Of a stretch of 64,000 bases of DNA, positions 24,728 through 33,317 are shown in pieces. The notes below the pieces were generated by a model. The model did not search any database. It worked only from the letters and a program-made list of their open reading frames with translations, and was not told the origin of the DNA. This DNA comes from Promethearchaeota archaeon Loki_b32 (GTDB lineage: Archaea; Asgardarchaeota; Lokiarchaeia; Sigyniarchaeales; SOKP01). The DNA lies in the NCBI GenBank assembly GCA_005223125.1, contig NJBH01000008.1, positions 81,206 to 145,205 on the forward strand, given 5' to 3'. Each line of letters opens with the position of its first letter. Position 1 is the stretch's first letter. Made by a program: the position numbers and the translations under genes.

Positions 24728-26026
24728 CTATGAAACAGACATCTTGTACAATGTTCTCAATGAAAGAGACATGATATATTGCTGTATCTGTCTCGAACCT
24801 CCTAATATTTCCTGAATCCGAGAAATATTTAAATAATCCTGCATTAATGTATTGTCACATAAGCCTGCCCCTCCCATAAGGTTAGCAGTTTCATAGCAAA
24901 CTTCTTTTGAAAGTGCTGTAGCTTGATATTTAAATTGGCTTGCAGAAGCAACCATTGCTTGAGAAATATTACGAGGTATATCTCCTTCAAATTTCTTGAA
25001 TTTCTCATCAAAACCCTCACAAAATTTAAGCAAACCAAAGGTTAGATTTGTTGTTTTTGCCCATAAATCTGCAAGTAAAAACCCTACACCTTGGAATTTC
25101 AATATTTCCTGATTAAATTGCTTTCTCAAGTTTGCATAAATTACCGCATGAGATACAGCACCCCAACATTGGGCAATCGCTCCACAAGCAATCGCAATTC
25201 TTTCCGGGACAAGCCCTTCAAAAAGATGTTCTCTACCTTTTCCAACGGGTCCTAATATATATTCCTTTGGTACTTTTAGATTATTAAACTTCTCTCTACC
25301 TATAAATATTTTAGGAGTCCAAGGTACTCCAACTCGTTCGCAACTCCATCCTTCCCAATTGGTATTTATTAAGAATTGAGCCATCATATTTCCATTATTC
25401 GCTTCAGCGGTAGCATAAGCGACAACCCATTTGGATTTTGGAGCATTTGTATTAAATATTTTCTCTCCATTTAAGAGATAACTTCCATCTTCCTGTTCCT
25501 CGCACGTGGTTAACATATGAACCGCATCTGAGCCTCTTTCAGGTTCAGTAATAAGAATTGCGCTTGGTGATTGACCTGTAACCAAATCTTTTAGCGCTTC
25601 AAGTCTAACTGGTATGTGTTCATGGTGATCATAAATAGGATTTATAGCTAAAACTGTAGCTCCACTACCCATAGCAAACTGTGTATCAAAATTATCTATA
25701 GCAATATATCTAAGAAAATCTGCAGCTAATCCCCACTCAGGATAATCTAAATCAATCATTTCAAAAGTATGTTGTCGAGTGATGTATCCCTCTGCTCCAA
25801 ATGCAGGAATCCAGTCATATATGTCTTCTTCAGGACCGTGAGTGATTTCATTTTTTTTCTCAAATCTTAGACAAAAACGCTGAACTTTCCGAAAAAAATT
25901 AAATTGTTGTTGAGATAATATTGGAGTCAAATTATTATTAACGAAAGAATATCGATTTTTAAGGCTCAATTTCTCAAGAATCTCATCATTTATTACTTGG
26001 GTCTTAAATTTTTGCTTTTCTGCCAT
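24728..26026 (-). CDS. Acyl-CoA dehydrogenase-like flavoprotein, paralogue 2
   Basis: 432 residues, very similar to the protein at 22672 over the full length but encoded on the other strand. It keeps GSGATVLAINPIYDHHEHIP, ITEPERGSDAVHMLTTCEEQ, VPERIAIACGAI and IQEILGGSRQIQQYIM. The EGT-type catalytic Glu is again absent and the PERI Glu present. Opposite orientation and the intervening Cys-motif gene argue that the copies are not a simple tandem operon. Different substrate preferences are plausible but not readable. Confidence 0.9.
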   Translation of the reverse strand: MAEKQKFKTQVINDEILEKLSLKNRYSFVNNNLTPILSQQQFNFFRKVQRFCLRFEKKNEITHGPEEDIYDWIPAFGAEGYITRQHTFEMIDLDYPEWGLAADFLRYIAIDNFDTQFAMGSGATVLAINPIYDHHEHIPVRLEALKDLVTGQSPSAILITEPERGSDAVHMLTTCEEQEDGSYLLNGEKIFNTNAPKSKWVVAYATAEANNGNMMAQFLINTNWEGWSCERVGVPWTPKIFIGREKFNNLKVPKEYILGPVGKGREHLFEGLVPERIAIACGAIAQCWGAVSHAVIYANLRKQFNQEILKFQGVGFLLADLWAKTTNLTFGLLKFCEGFDEKFKKFEGDIPRNISQAMVASASQFKYQATALSKEVCYETANLMGGAGLCDNTLMQDYLNISRIQEILGGSRQIQQYIMSLSLRTLYKMSVS

Positions 26027-26219
26027 ATTTATTCATCCCTTAATATATTTATTTTGATTTTAATTTTATAAAATAGAATTTCAAATTAATTATAAATTTA
26101 TAGTCCATAATAAGGTTCATCCAAATTCTTTAAATATTTTTATTTTCATTTGATTGAAAAATAAAATTAATATGAAATATATTATGAAAATACAATAAAA
26201 ACAAAGGAAGTATAAAAAA

Positions 26220-27506
26220 ATGGAAAAACGATTTGAAACTCAAGTTATAAATGATAAGATTTTAGAAAAATTAAATCTTGCCAACAGGTATAAATATCTC
26301 AATGAAAATCTATTTTCAATTCTTTCTGATGATCAATTTACCTTTTTAAAAGAAGTTCAAGGCTTTTGTTTAAAATTTGAAAAAGAGAATAGTATAACAC
26401 ATGGACCAGATGAGGATATTTACGATTGGTATCCCTCCTTTGGGGATCAAGGATATATAACTCGTCAACATAATTTTGAATGCATTGATTTGAATTATAA
26501 AGAATATGGAATGGCTATGGATTTTATGAGAATATTAGCAATGGATTTTTTTGATCCTCAATTTACTATGGGAAGTGGAGCTACTGTTATTTGCATTAAT
26601 CCTATCTATGAACATCATGAAAACATACCTATAAGATTAGAAGCTTTAGAGGAAATGGTGAGAGGAAAATCACCAGGATGTTTATTAATTACCGAACCTG
26701 AGAGGGGTTCAGACACCGTTCACATGTTAACAACCTGTGAGGAGCAGGAAGATGGTAGTTTTATCTTAAATGGGGAGAAGATTTTTAATACCAATGCGCC
26801 AAAGTCAAAATGGGCGGTCGCTTATGCTACAGCAGAAAAAAACAATGGCAATTTGATGGCTCACTTCTTAATAAATACCAATTGGGAAGGATGGAATTGC
26901 AAACGAGTTGGAATACCATGGACTCCTAAATTATACCTGGGAAAAGAAAAATTAGAAAACTTGAAAGTTCCAAAGGAATATGTACTTGGTGGAATAGGGA
27001 AAGGAAGGGAACACCTTTTTGAAGGCTTAGTACCTGAGAGAATTTCAATAGCAGTGAGAGGAGTAAGTGAGAGTTGGGGGGCATTAGCACATGCCATTAT
27101 CTATGCTAATTTGAGAAAACAATTTGATAAAGAAATCCTACTTTTCCAAGGAGTAGGGTTTACTTTGACAGATCTTTGGGCAAAAACCACAGCGCTTACT
27201 CATGGAATTTTAAAGTTCTGTGAAATCTATGATACCAAAATGGAAAAGTATGGAGGTAAGCTACCTGAAAACATATCACGTGCGATGGTTGCCTCAGGAA
27301 GTCAATATAAATATAATTGTGCTTTGTTATCTAAAAAAGTGTGTTATGAAGCAGCTAACCTCATGGGAGGAGCTGGTCTATGCGATAACACGTTGATGCA
27401 AGACTATCTAAATATATCAAGAATTCAGGAAATTATTGGGGGATCTAGACAGATACAAAATTTCATTATGTCAAGAAACTTAAGAAATCAATTTAAGAAT
27501 TTGTAA
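26220..27506 (+). CDS. Acyl-CoA dehydrogenase-like flavoprotein, paralogue 3
   Basis: 428 residues, the most divergent of the three (YDWYPSFGDQGYITRQHNFE; MAMDFMRILAMDFF; VPERISIAVRGVSESWGALAH). It retains the ITEPERGSDTVHMLTT block, PERI Glu and IQEIIGGSRQIQNFIM end. The active-site wall residues after PERI differ (AVRGVSES in place of ACGAISQC), which may change acyl specificity. An AAGGAAG site lies 11 bp before the ATG. It is divergent from paralogue 2, so the 193-bp gap between them carries both promoters. Confidence 0.9.
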   Translation: MEKRFETQVINDKILEKLNLANRYKYLNENLFSILSDDQFTFLKEVQGFCLKFEKENSITHGPDEDIYDWYPSFGDQGYITRQHNFECIDLNYKEYGMAMDFMRILAMDFFDPQFTMGSGATVICINPIYEHHENIPIRLEALEEMVRGKSPGCLLITEPERGSDTVHMLTTCEEQEDGSFILNGEKIFNTNAPKSKWAVAYATAEKNNGNLMAHFLINTNWEGWNCKRVGIPWTPKLYLGKEKLENLKVPKEYVLGGIGKGREHLFEGLVPERISIAVRGVSESWGALAHAIIYANLRKQFDKEILLFQGVGFTLTDLWAKTTALTHGILKFCEIYDTKMEKYGGKLPENISRAMVASGSQYKYNCALLSKKVCYEAANLMGGAGLCDNTLMQDYLNISRIQEIIGGSRQIQNFIMSRNLRNQFKNL

Positions 27507-27576
27507 GATTACATTAAAAAATTAGAAGAATTAAAAAGAATAAAACAAAATAAAAGATTTAAACTTGGATATAAGT

Positions 27577-27789
27577 TTATTCTTCTTCCTCTTCTGTTCC
27601 CATTAATTGTTCGACTTTATCCTCGAGGGCTTCAACTTTTTGTTCAAGTTCCTCGATTTTTTTTTTAGTCTCGCATGTTGCACATCCATCATCTTCGCCA
27701 CATTGTGGGAGAGTATCACATACTTCTTGAAGTCCATCCATTTCTTCTAATAACTTATCAACTTCTTCTTGCAATTCATCAATACTCAA
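27577..27789 (-). CDS. Small coiled-coil protein with cysteine cluster, 70 aa
   Basis: Heptad-patterned helices (IDELQEEVDKLLEEMDGLQEV and KKKIEELEQKVEALEDKVEQLM) flank a hinge with four cysteines (CDTLPQCGEDDGCATC). The C-terminus is five glutamates. A helical hairpin held by a metal or disulfides fits best. Very acidic overall. No family recognised. Convergent with paralogue 3 of the acyl-CoA dehydrogenases. Confidence 0.6.
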   Translation of the reverse strand: MSIDELQEEVDKLLEEMDGLQEVCDTLPQCGEDDGCATCETKKKIEELEQKVEALEDKVEQLMGTEEEEE

Positions 27790-27911
27790 ATTTCACACCT
27801 TAATTTTTTTAAGAAAATAAGGACATTATTATTTAATTTTTTTTGGTTTAAAAACTTAAATTAATACGAGACTATTATTTTAAATAATTTTCAAAATTAT
27901 TATAAGAAAAA

Positions 27912-28907
27912 ATGGGAGAACAAAAGAAATTTGAAGAATTAATTCAAAATTTAACTGATAAAAGTACCTTAAATCGAGCAGAATCAATTTCAAATAATCT
28001 TGTAAGGTTTTTAATGATAGATAAAGAAATTGGCTTAATAAAAGCGGAGGTACAAGGGAATTCATTAATTCCCTATAAACTTGATGTTAATATTTCTCAG
28101 AAAAACTTATATGATGTTATTTATCATGATTGTCCAGATTATCTAGCCCGTAAGAAACCAAATAATAAATTTTGTAAGCATATTGTGAAATTTTTTTATC
28201 TTTTAAACAATAAAGATTCAGAGTTTGCTATATATTTACTAAATAAATTCAATTCTAAAATCTCTGAGCAAGCTCAACAGAAAAAAATTGATTATCAAGA
28301 TCTTAACCATTTTGTAAATGAAGATCTTAAAAACCAATTAGAGTTTGACTATAAGGGGTTTGATTTCTTTTTCGATATTTCTGAACTTGAAGATTCAGCG
28401 AGAGAAATCTTGAAATTAATTTTAAGAGAAGCAAAGAAATTGCCCGCAGCATTGAGAGGATATCATGGGGGGTATGAAGGAGGTTTATTTGATCATATTT
28501 TACTGGTAACAAATTATACATATAACTTAGGTAAATCTAAAGAATATAATGTTGATATTAAAAAAGCAATTTTAACTGCTATTTACCATGATTTTGGAAA
28601 AATATCATATTATTCTTATAAAAAAAAGAAAATTGAATCAAAGATCATGGTATCGCGAGATGAATTGGACATAATACATGAAGATATTGTTAGAAAGTTC
28701 AAATATGAAGGGAGAGATTATCATGTTGAAGAAGCATTAGCAGTTCTTAAAAGAAACATCCACGTTTTGTTTTTTGATGATGAGATGTATCAAGCGATAA
28801 TATTCCATCACGGTCAATGGAGCAAATATTATCCAATAGATATGAATGAACTGGCAACTTTAGTACATAGAGCAGATATGATCGCAAGCCAGACTCATTT
28901 TGTATAG
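27912..28907 (+). CDS. SWIM-like zinc finger fused to HD-domain phosphohydrolase
   Basis: 331 residues. The N-terminus holds a SWIM-type site, H72-x-C74...C88-x-H90 (YHDCPDY ... KFCKHI), a variant of CxC-CxH. The second half is an HD domain: LFDHILLVTNY, AIYHDFGKISYY (HD about residue 225), IHEDIVRKF, AIIFHHGQWSKYY and LVHRADMIAS. Metal-binding H, HD, H and D residues are all present. HD enzymes of this shape include YhaM-type 3'-5' exoribonucleases and nucleotidases; the SWIM-like finger suggests a nucleic acid substrate (inference). Confidence 0.75.
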   Translation: MGEQKKFEELIQNLTDKSTLNRAESISNNLVRFLMIDKEIGLIKAEVQGNSLIPYKLDVNISQKNLYDVIYHDCPDYLARKKPNNKFCKHIVKFFYLLNNKDSEFAIYLLNKFNSKISEQAQQKKIDYQDLNHFVNEDLKNQLEFDYKGFDFFFDISELEDSAREILKLILREAKKLPAALRGYHGGYEGGLFDHILLVTNYTYNLGKSKEYNVDIKKAILTAIYHDFGKISYYSYKKKKIESKIMVSRDELDIIHEDIVRKFKYEGRDYHVEEALAVLKRNIHVLFFDDEMYQAIIFHHGQWSKYYPIDMNELATLVHRADMIASQTHFV

Positions 28908-28947
28908 TCTTAACTCTTTAAAAAAGGAAGGAATAGTGAGAATCTAT

Positions 28948-29628
28948 TTAATGCTCTTGTGTTTCTTTTAGTGTCTCTAGAATTTCAGAAATTTCTTCTT
29001 TTTTGCGATATTTTTTGACTATTTTTTTATAACTTTTAACTGATTTTTTGATTAGTTCTAGAGTCTCTTTTGGTACATTTTCTTCAGGAATTTCAAGATC
29101 CTGTATCATAAAGTCTAAACCAACAGTTAATTTATAATTTTGTTCAAAACTTTTTTTTGTAAATGTTCTAATTAAGGATGATTTTCCTACAGCAGCAGCT
29201 CCAGCTAATAAAATCTTAAATCTGAAATGGTTAGAATCGACAATTTCTCCAAGCCGGGGTTTTAAATCTAACAATGCTGTAATAGCTAATCTATAAAAAA
29301 GTCTCTCTACGTTTTTATTTTCTAACGCAGATGTTTCTAAATATTCAAATAAGTAATATTGATTTACTTTTTGAATAATTTTTTTTCTTGGAATCGTCTC
29401 TCCTATGCTTTCTTTTAAATCAGTTTTATTTCCAACTAAAAAAATTGGTATATTACCAGATTGCTCTCGGAGTTCATTGAAATAATCATCAATTTCATCA
29501 AATGTATCAGGGCGACTTAAATCAAAAATCAGACCGACTGCAGCAATACCTTTAAAAAAATCGGTTTTAAAGAAGTTAAACCGTTCTTGTCCTCCAGTAT
29601 CCCATAGTGATAAAGTAATTTTTAACAT
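28948..29628 (-). CDS. Circularly permuted Ras-like GTPase (cpRAS type, G3-G4-G5-G1-G2)
   Basis: 226 residues. Motif order is G3 WDTGGQE (residues 9-15), G4 GNKTD (66-70), G5 ETSA (98-101), then G1 GAAAVGKSS (143-151) and the G2-type LTVGLDF (167-173, Thr168). The chain therefore begins at strand beta-3 and ends just after beta-2, followed by a charged helical tail (about 185-226). An in-frame TGA lies 18 bp upstream of the ATG and a GAGG site stands between, so the N-terminus is real and not a truncated longer gene. All catalytic residues are intact, including the switch II Gln14 and P-loop Lys149. This order is the one described for cpRAS domains of some protists and animals. The methyltransferase gene is 26 bp upstream, in the same direction. 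Confidence 0.85.
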   Translation of the reverse strand: MLKITLSLWDTGGQERFNFFKTDFFKGIAAVGLIFDLSRPDTFDEIDDYFNELREQSGNIPIFLVGNKTDLKESIGETIPRKKIIQKVNQYYLFEYLETSALENKNVERLFYRLAITALLDLKPRLGEIVDSNHFRFKILLAGAAAVGKSSLIRTFTKKSFEQNYKLTVGLDFMIQDLEIPEENVPKETLELIKKSVKSYKKIVKKYRKKEEISEILETLKETQEH

Positions 29629-29654
29629 ATTTAGGTTCCTACCTCATTGATGTC

Positions 29655-30359
29655 TCATGATTCCCAAATAGCAATATATTCATCTAAAATTTTATATACA
29701 TTATTAAATCCCATAACTTTATAAAATTCTTTAAGGCTTTTTTCATCAAGATTCCATTGTGATCTCATTTGAAAAGAATTAATACCATCGTTATCTAACA
29801 ATAAAAAATCAATGATTTTCAATAAAGGTTTCGGCAAGTGTTTACCGAAAAATATAACAATTTTAAATAATTTATCACGAGCAGAGATTTCTTTTGGGTT
29901 TATTACATATGGCTCACATACAACAATTTTATTTGCAATCTTTTTAGCTATATTAATTAAATCAATATGTTTAGGGTAAATATGATGCAATATATCACAA
30001 AGTACAATTACATCCTTCTTTTTCCCTTGATAATCTTGAAAATCAAAAATATTTTTATGACGCAAGATGATTTTGGTTAATTTTATATTTCTTTTTTTCA
30101 ATTCTTTTTTTCTAATTCGTTTTAGAAAACGATGGTTAAGATCTGCTCCTTCATATTCTATTGCGGGATGCAAAAACCGCATTAGGTATCCTGTACCGCA
30201 TGGCAAATCTAAGACTTTCTTTGGCCCTTTACCTATAAAAGTTGCAATTGTGGAAAATTTTTTATCTTGATCATATAATCTACGAGTTACTGCGTTATAG
30301 AGCCACCCACTACGATACATTAAACTTCTAAAACCAGCAGTTTCTATTTTTAAAACCAT
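29655..30359 (-). CDS. Class I SAM-dependent methyltransferase
   Basis: 234 residues. SAM-binding motif I KKVLDLPCGTGYLMRF (about 49-64), motif II acidic EGADLNHRF (about 75-83), and a motif IV-like KDVIVLCDILHHIYPKH (about 118-134). The tail (PKPLLKIIDFLLLDNDGINS...) and final KILDEYIAIWES are not diagnostic of substrate. The DILHH variant is common among small-molecule and ubiquinone-type enzymes, but no closer call is justified. It is followed by the cpRAS GTPase in the same direction. Confidence 0.8.
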   Translation of the reverse strand: MVLKIETAGFRSLMYRSGWLYNAVTRRLYDQDKKFSTIATFIGKGPKKVLDLPCGTGYLMRFLHPAIEYEGADLNHRFLKRIRKKELKKRNIKLTKIILRHKNIFDFQDYQGKKKDVIVLCDILHHIYPKHIDLINIAKKIANKIVVCEPYVINPKEISARDKLFKIVIFFGKHLPKPLLKIIDFLLLDNDGINSFQMRSQWNLDEKSLKEFYKVMGFNNVYKILDEYIAIWES

Positions 30360-30422
30360 CCTTAATATTACAATATTAACGTGAGATTTAAGTTTATAAT
30401 AAAAAAAAAGGAATTTTTAGAT

Positions 30423-32465
30423 TTAGGGTGGTGAAAGTAAATTCATTTTGTTTTCGACATCTGTGTTTAATTCTTTGATTTTTTTTTCTAATATTTTAAG
30501 TTCTTTTTTGATTTCTTCAAACCTGCTTTCTTGAGTGTTCAATTTTTTTATATATCTTTCTTTTAATGAAATGGATTGACTATCTTCCCCTAAAACCGAG
30601 ATATTTTCTCTAAGTCTTACTTGTTCATCAGTCATTATGTCCCTTTCTTCATTTAGTTTATCATCTTTAGCTCTTAAATCATTTAATGTTTGAATTAATC
30701 CCGCAATTTCCTTTAATTTGGTTTCTAGATCTGGATCAATGAATTTTTGTTTTACATAAAAACCTACTCGTTTTAGAAGATCTTCTTTGTTAAAGTTCCA
30801 TATATAATTACTTGAGTAATTTTCTCTTTGTTCTTTTAATTTAAAAACTACCGCATCCTTAGGTTTTAAGGTTAATTTGAATCGCCAGTAATTAGTAGTT
30901 TCTTCGGGTTCAACTGGTTTTTCTATAACTTTATATTCATATGTCTTAGGATGATCAAGATAAAGCTCCTTTTCTTGCTCAGTTTTATTTTTGATCTTAT
31001 AAGTGGTCGTCATGTTTGTGTAATAATATTCATAAGAGTAACCGCTGCCAAATGTAACTCTATGTACACTTAAGTTTTCAGATTCTTGTTCATGAGTGAT
31101 AATTACTGCTTGTTCTATTGCATAGTTTAACAATCTCGTATCTCCTTTATTTAAGAAGGGAATAATTGCTTCTCCAGCAAGATTATCATCGTAAATGATT
31201 GTAGCAGGTCCTGTTTCTAGTGTTAAATTAGTATTATTGGTAATTTCTAAACATGCATTAGGATTTTTATCGTGGTCGTTTTTATTGTATAAAAGAATTC
31301 TATTTGATTTAATCGACTCTGTAAGGATTGGAACTAAAGCAGATTGTTTTCTTTTGATTGTTACTGGATTTGAAATATTATATTCAAACAACTCTCCTAA
31401 ATCTTTTGTTTGGGTTTTAACTTGAGATTTCACTTTATCGTAGATTTCTGTATCAGACATAACACTTTGCATGCGTCCAAATCCGCCACCTGCTGGAGCA
31501 GGAGGAGGGCGGGCACTTTTACTCATAGTTCTAGCTCTTTTTTTGGATGGTATTGCCTCCATTTCTGCCATTGCATAATCATCAAATTTATCCATTTCTA
31601 AACCCTCTTCAATCTCTGTTGGTCTAGCACTTAAAATTTTTGGTGGTTGAATAACAGGGCGCTGAATGAATATCGGCCTATAAAAGGCGTAAATGAAGCT
31701 TACTGGAAGACCTGCAACTAGACTTAATTCAATATCTTCCCAATCCTGGTTAGTCGTATTTTCGATGAGACTCCAACCAGAAAGTAGACATTTTTGCTCT
31801 AATTCTTGTTGTTTACTCATAATCAATCGATAAGATGTTTTCCAGATTGGACTTTCACGAATATAAGATACAAAAATGTTTCTTTCAGCAGCATCATCTC
31901 CACCAGACTCACAATTTATTATAATTTTTTTTGCATCCTTTTTTTTCCCAGCAATTACGGTGTCTAGGAAGAATTTCAAATCTTTTTTAATCTCTTCATT
32001 TAATATTTCAAGAGATTTAATTTCTGAGAAGTTATATTTGGCAATCAAATCATCTTCTTGTAATAAAATCAATAATTTCTCGGTAATTTTTTCGACCTTA
32101 CTCAATTTTTCTACAAATTCTATTCCCATTATCTTTCCTGAAACTTTTTTAGCACCACCTATGGTTAAATTTACATCAGCTCCTTTAATTTGTGTTATAA
32201 GAGAGGAAAAAGAATCCCTATCAGGAATATTTAGCATAATAGATTTTAACAATTGAGAAGTTTCTAAAGCAGCATCATAAGAAATCGATGAAACGTATCC
32301 CTTTTCGCTTGTATCTAGCACAAAAAGTGATTTTAATATATCATTCATTTCATCAATCTTAAATTCAAGTTCAAATTTCCCAGTACCTTTTAAGATACCT
32401 TCAAGAATGTAATAGGATACGCCGTGTTTAAATATAATTACTCTTTTTACATTTATTTTTGACAT
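30423..32465 (-). CDS. DUF4139-domain protein with coiled-coil C-terminus
   Basis: 680 residues. The N-terminal beta domain (RVIIFKHGVSYYILEG) and central YIRESPIWKTSYRLIM / WSLIENTTNQDWEDIELSLVAGLP block are the DUF4139 (mucoidy-inhibitor MuiA-like) pattern. An Arg/Pro/Gly-rich insert (about 305-330, ARPPPAPAGGGFGRM) interrupts the domain. C-terminal residues about 600-675 form a coiled coil (LKEIAGLIQTLNDLRAKDDK; EEIKKELKILEKKIKELNTD). No signal peptide, so cytoplasmic. Function of the family is not known. Confidence 0.8.
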   Translation of the reverse strand: MSKINVKRVIIFKHGVSYYILEGILKGTGKFELEFKIDEMNDILKSLFVLDTSEKGYVSSISYDAALETSQLLKSIMLNIPDRDSFSSLITQIKGADVNLTIGGAKKVSGKIMGIEFVEKLSKVEKITEKLLILLQEDDLIAKYNFSEIKSLEILNEEIKKDLKFFLDTVIAGKKKDAKKIIINCESGGDDAAERNIFVSYIRESPIWKTSYRLIMSKQQELEQKCLLSGWSLIENTTNQDWEDIELSLVAGLPVSFIYAFYRPIFIQRPVIQPPKILSARPTEIEEGLEMDKFDDYAMAEMEAIPSKKRARTMSKSARPPPAPAGGGFGRMQSVMSDTEIYDKVKSQVKTQTKDLGELFEYNISNPVTIKRKQSALVPILTESIKSNRILLYNKNDHDKNPNACLEITNNTNLTLETGPATIIYDDNLAGEAIIPFLNKGDTRLLNYAIEQAVIITHEQESENLSVHRVTFGSGYSYEYYYTNMTTTYKIKNKTEQEKELYLDHPKTYEYKVIEKPVEPEETTNYWRFKLTLKPKDAVVFKLKEQRENYSSNYIWNFNKEDLLKRVGFYVKQKFIDPDLETKLKEIAGLIQTLNDLRAKDDKLNEERDIMTDEQVRLRENISVLGEDSQSISLKERYIKKLNTQESRFEEIKKELKILEKKIKELNTDVENKMNLLSPP

Positions 32466-32561
32466 AAAATTATTATAACGTATTAAAAATTTAAATCTTG
32501 ATGATTATCCACAAAAAAAAAGGTATTAGAAAATCTGTTAAAAAGATAGACTTTGTTTTTC

Positions 32562-32700
32562 CTAAATACTTCTTTTTAAAATTTTCAATATGTCCCCTTC
32601 CAAAGTAGAAGAATACTCCGAGTTTTCCACTATAATACCTAAATATTCACCAGCATCATTAAAGAAATAAAAAGATGGAATTGCCTTCAAATCAAACTTA
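32562..32700 (-). pseudogene. Thioredoxin-like 3'-end fragment; left copy of the 139-bp direct repeat
   Basis: This segment matches 45581-45719 at 134 of 139 positions, all five changes being transitions. It encodes only the last 45 or so residues (KFDLKAIPSFYFFNDAGEY ... DILKILKRSI) and stop of the intact thioredoxin-like gene at 45581-46087, in the same orientation. No upstream part of the gene is present beyond 32700. It therefore looks like one end of an integration or duplication event, and marks the left boundary of the island. Confidence 0.85.
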
Positions 32701-33236
32701 AATAATTTTAGTTACCATGTAAATTCTAACGGATGATATGAAGTGTTTGTCGTTATTTCTATTCGATACAAGCATTTTACTATCCTTTAGTATGCCTTTT
32801 TTCCTTTATTCTTTCCCAAAATTAAATGAAAAGCACTTTGATTTATTCTTAATCAAATAATCTCGCTATTTTTTATCCCTTTTTTTACTATCTCATCGTA
32901 ATATCCATCATAATATCATAGACTTGTACTTGTACTAGAACTAGTAAAATTACATAGATGCTCGACTAAGGGATTTAAATTGATTGATTAGATGGATGAG
33001 AAACAATTACGTGCATTTTAGCAGTTAATAAGGGAAAAAATGACCGATTACTCGGTCAGCAGTTATTCAGCTCCCCTAGGAGCGAAATTAAGATTTCTTT
33101 GCGGGTTCATGTTTTTTTTCTTTTTTTTTTTCTTTTTTTAACATTATCGGAAAAGATTCTATTTTTTTAGGTAAATTTTATTTTTATAGAAAAACTCACC
33201 TTAATTCAGATAAATTTTTCTGATAAATTAGACTAA
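32701..33236. other. AT-rich intergenic stretch at the island's left side
   Basis: No convincing gene is seen. The stretch holds an inverted copy of the element at the island's other end (33040-33097 against 43633-43690): two small hairpins, ACCGATTACTCGGT and GCTCCCCTAGGAGC, and the KS-stop-like bases AAATCTTAA read on the minus strand. A 33-bp T-rich tract follows (33107-33140). The promoter for the ABC gene must lie near 33150-33230. Confidence 0.6.
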
Positions 33237-33317
33237 TTGATCGTAATGAAACATGACACAAAAATGACTAGAATAAAAACTGTTGTTTCGAGATTTTGTC
33301 CCAAAATTTTAAGGAAA

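Noticed and set aside
28948..29628. Frameshift or tandem-truncation explanation for the permuted GTPase
   Set aside because: One continuous frame, upstream in-frame stop and ribosome-binding site, and exactly one copy of each G motif.
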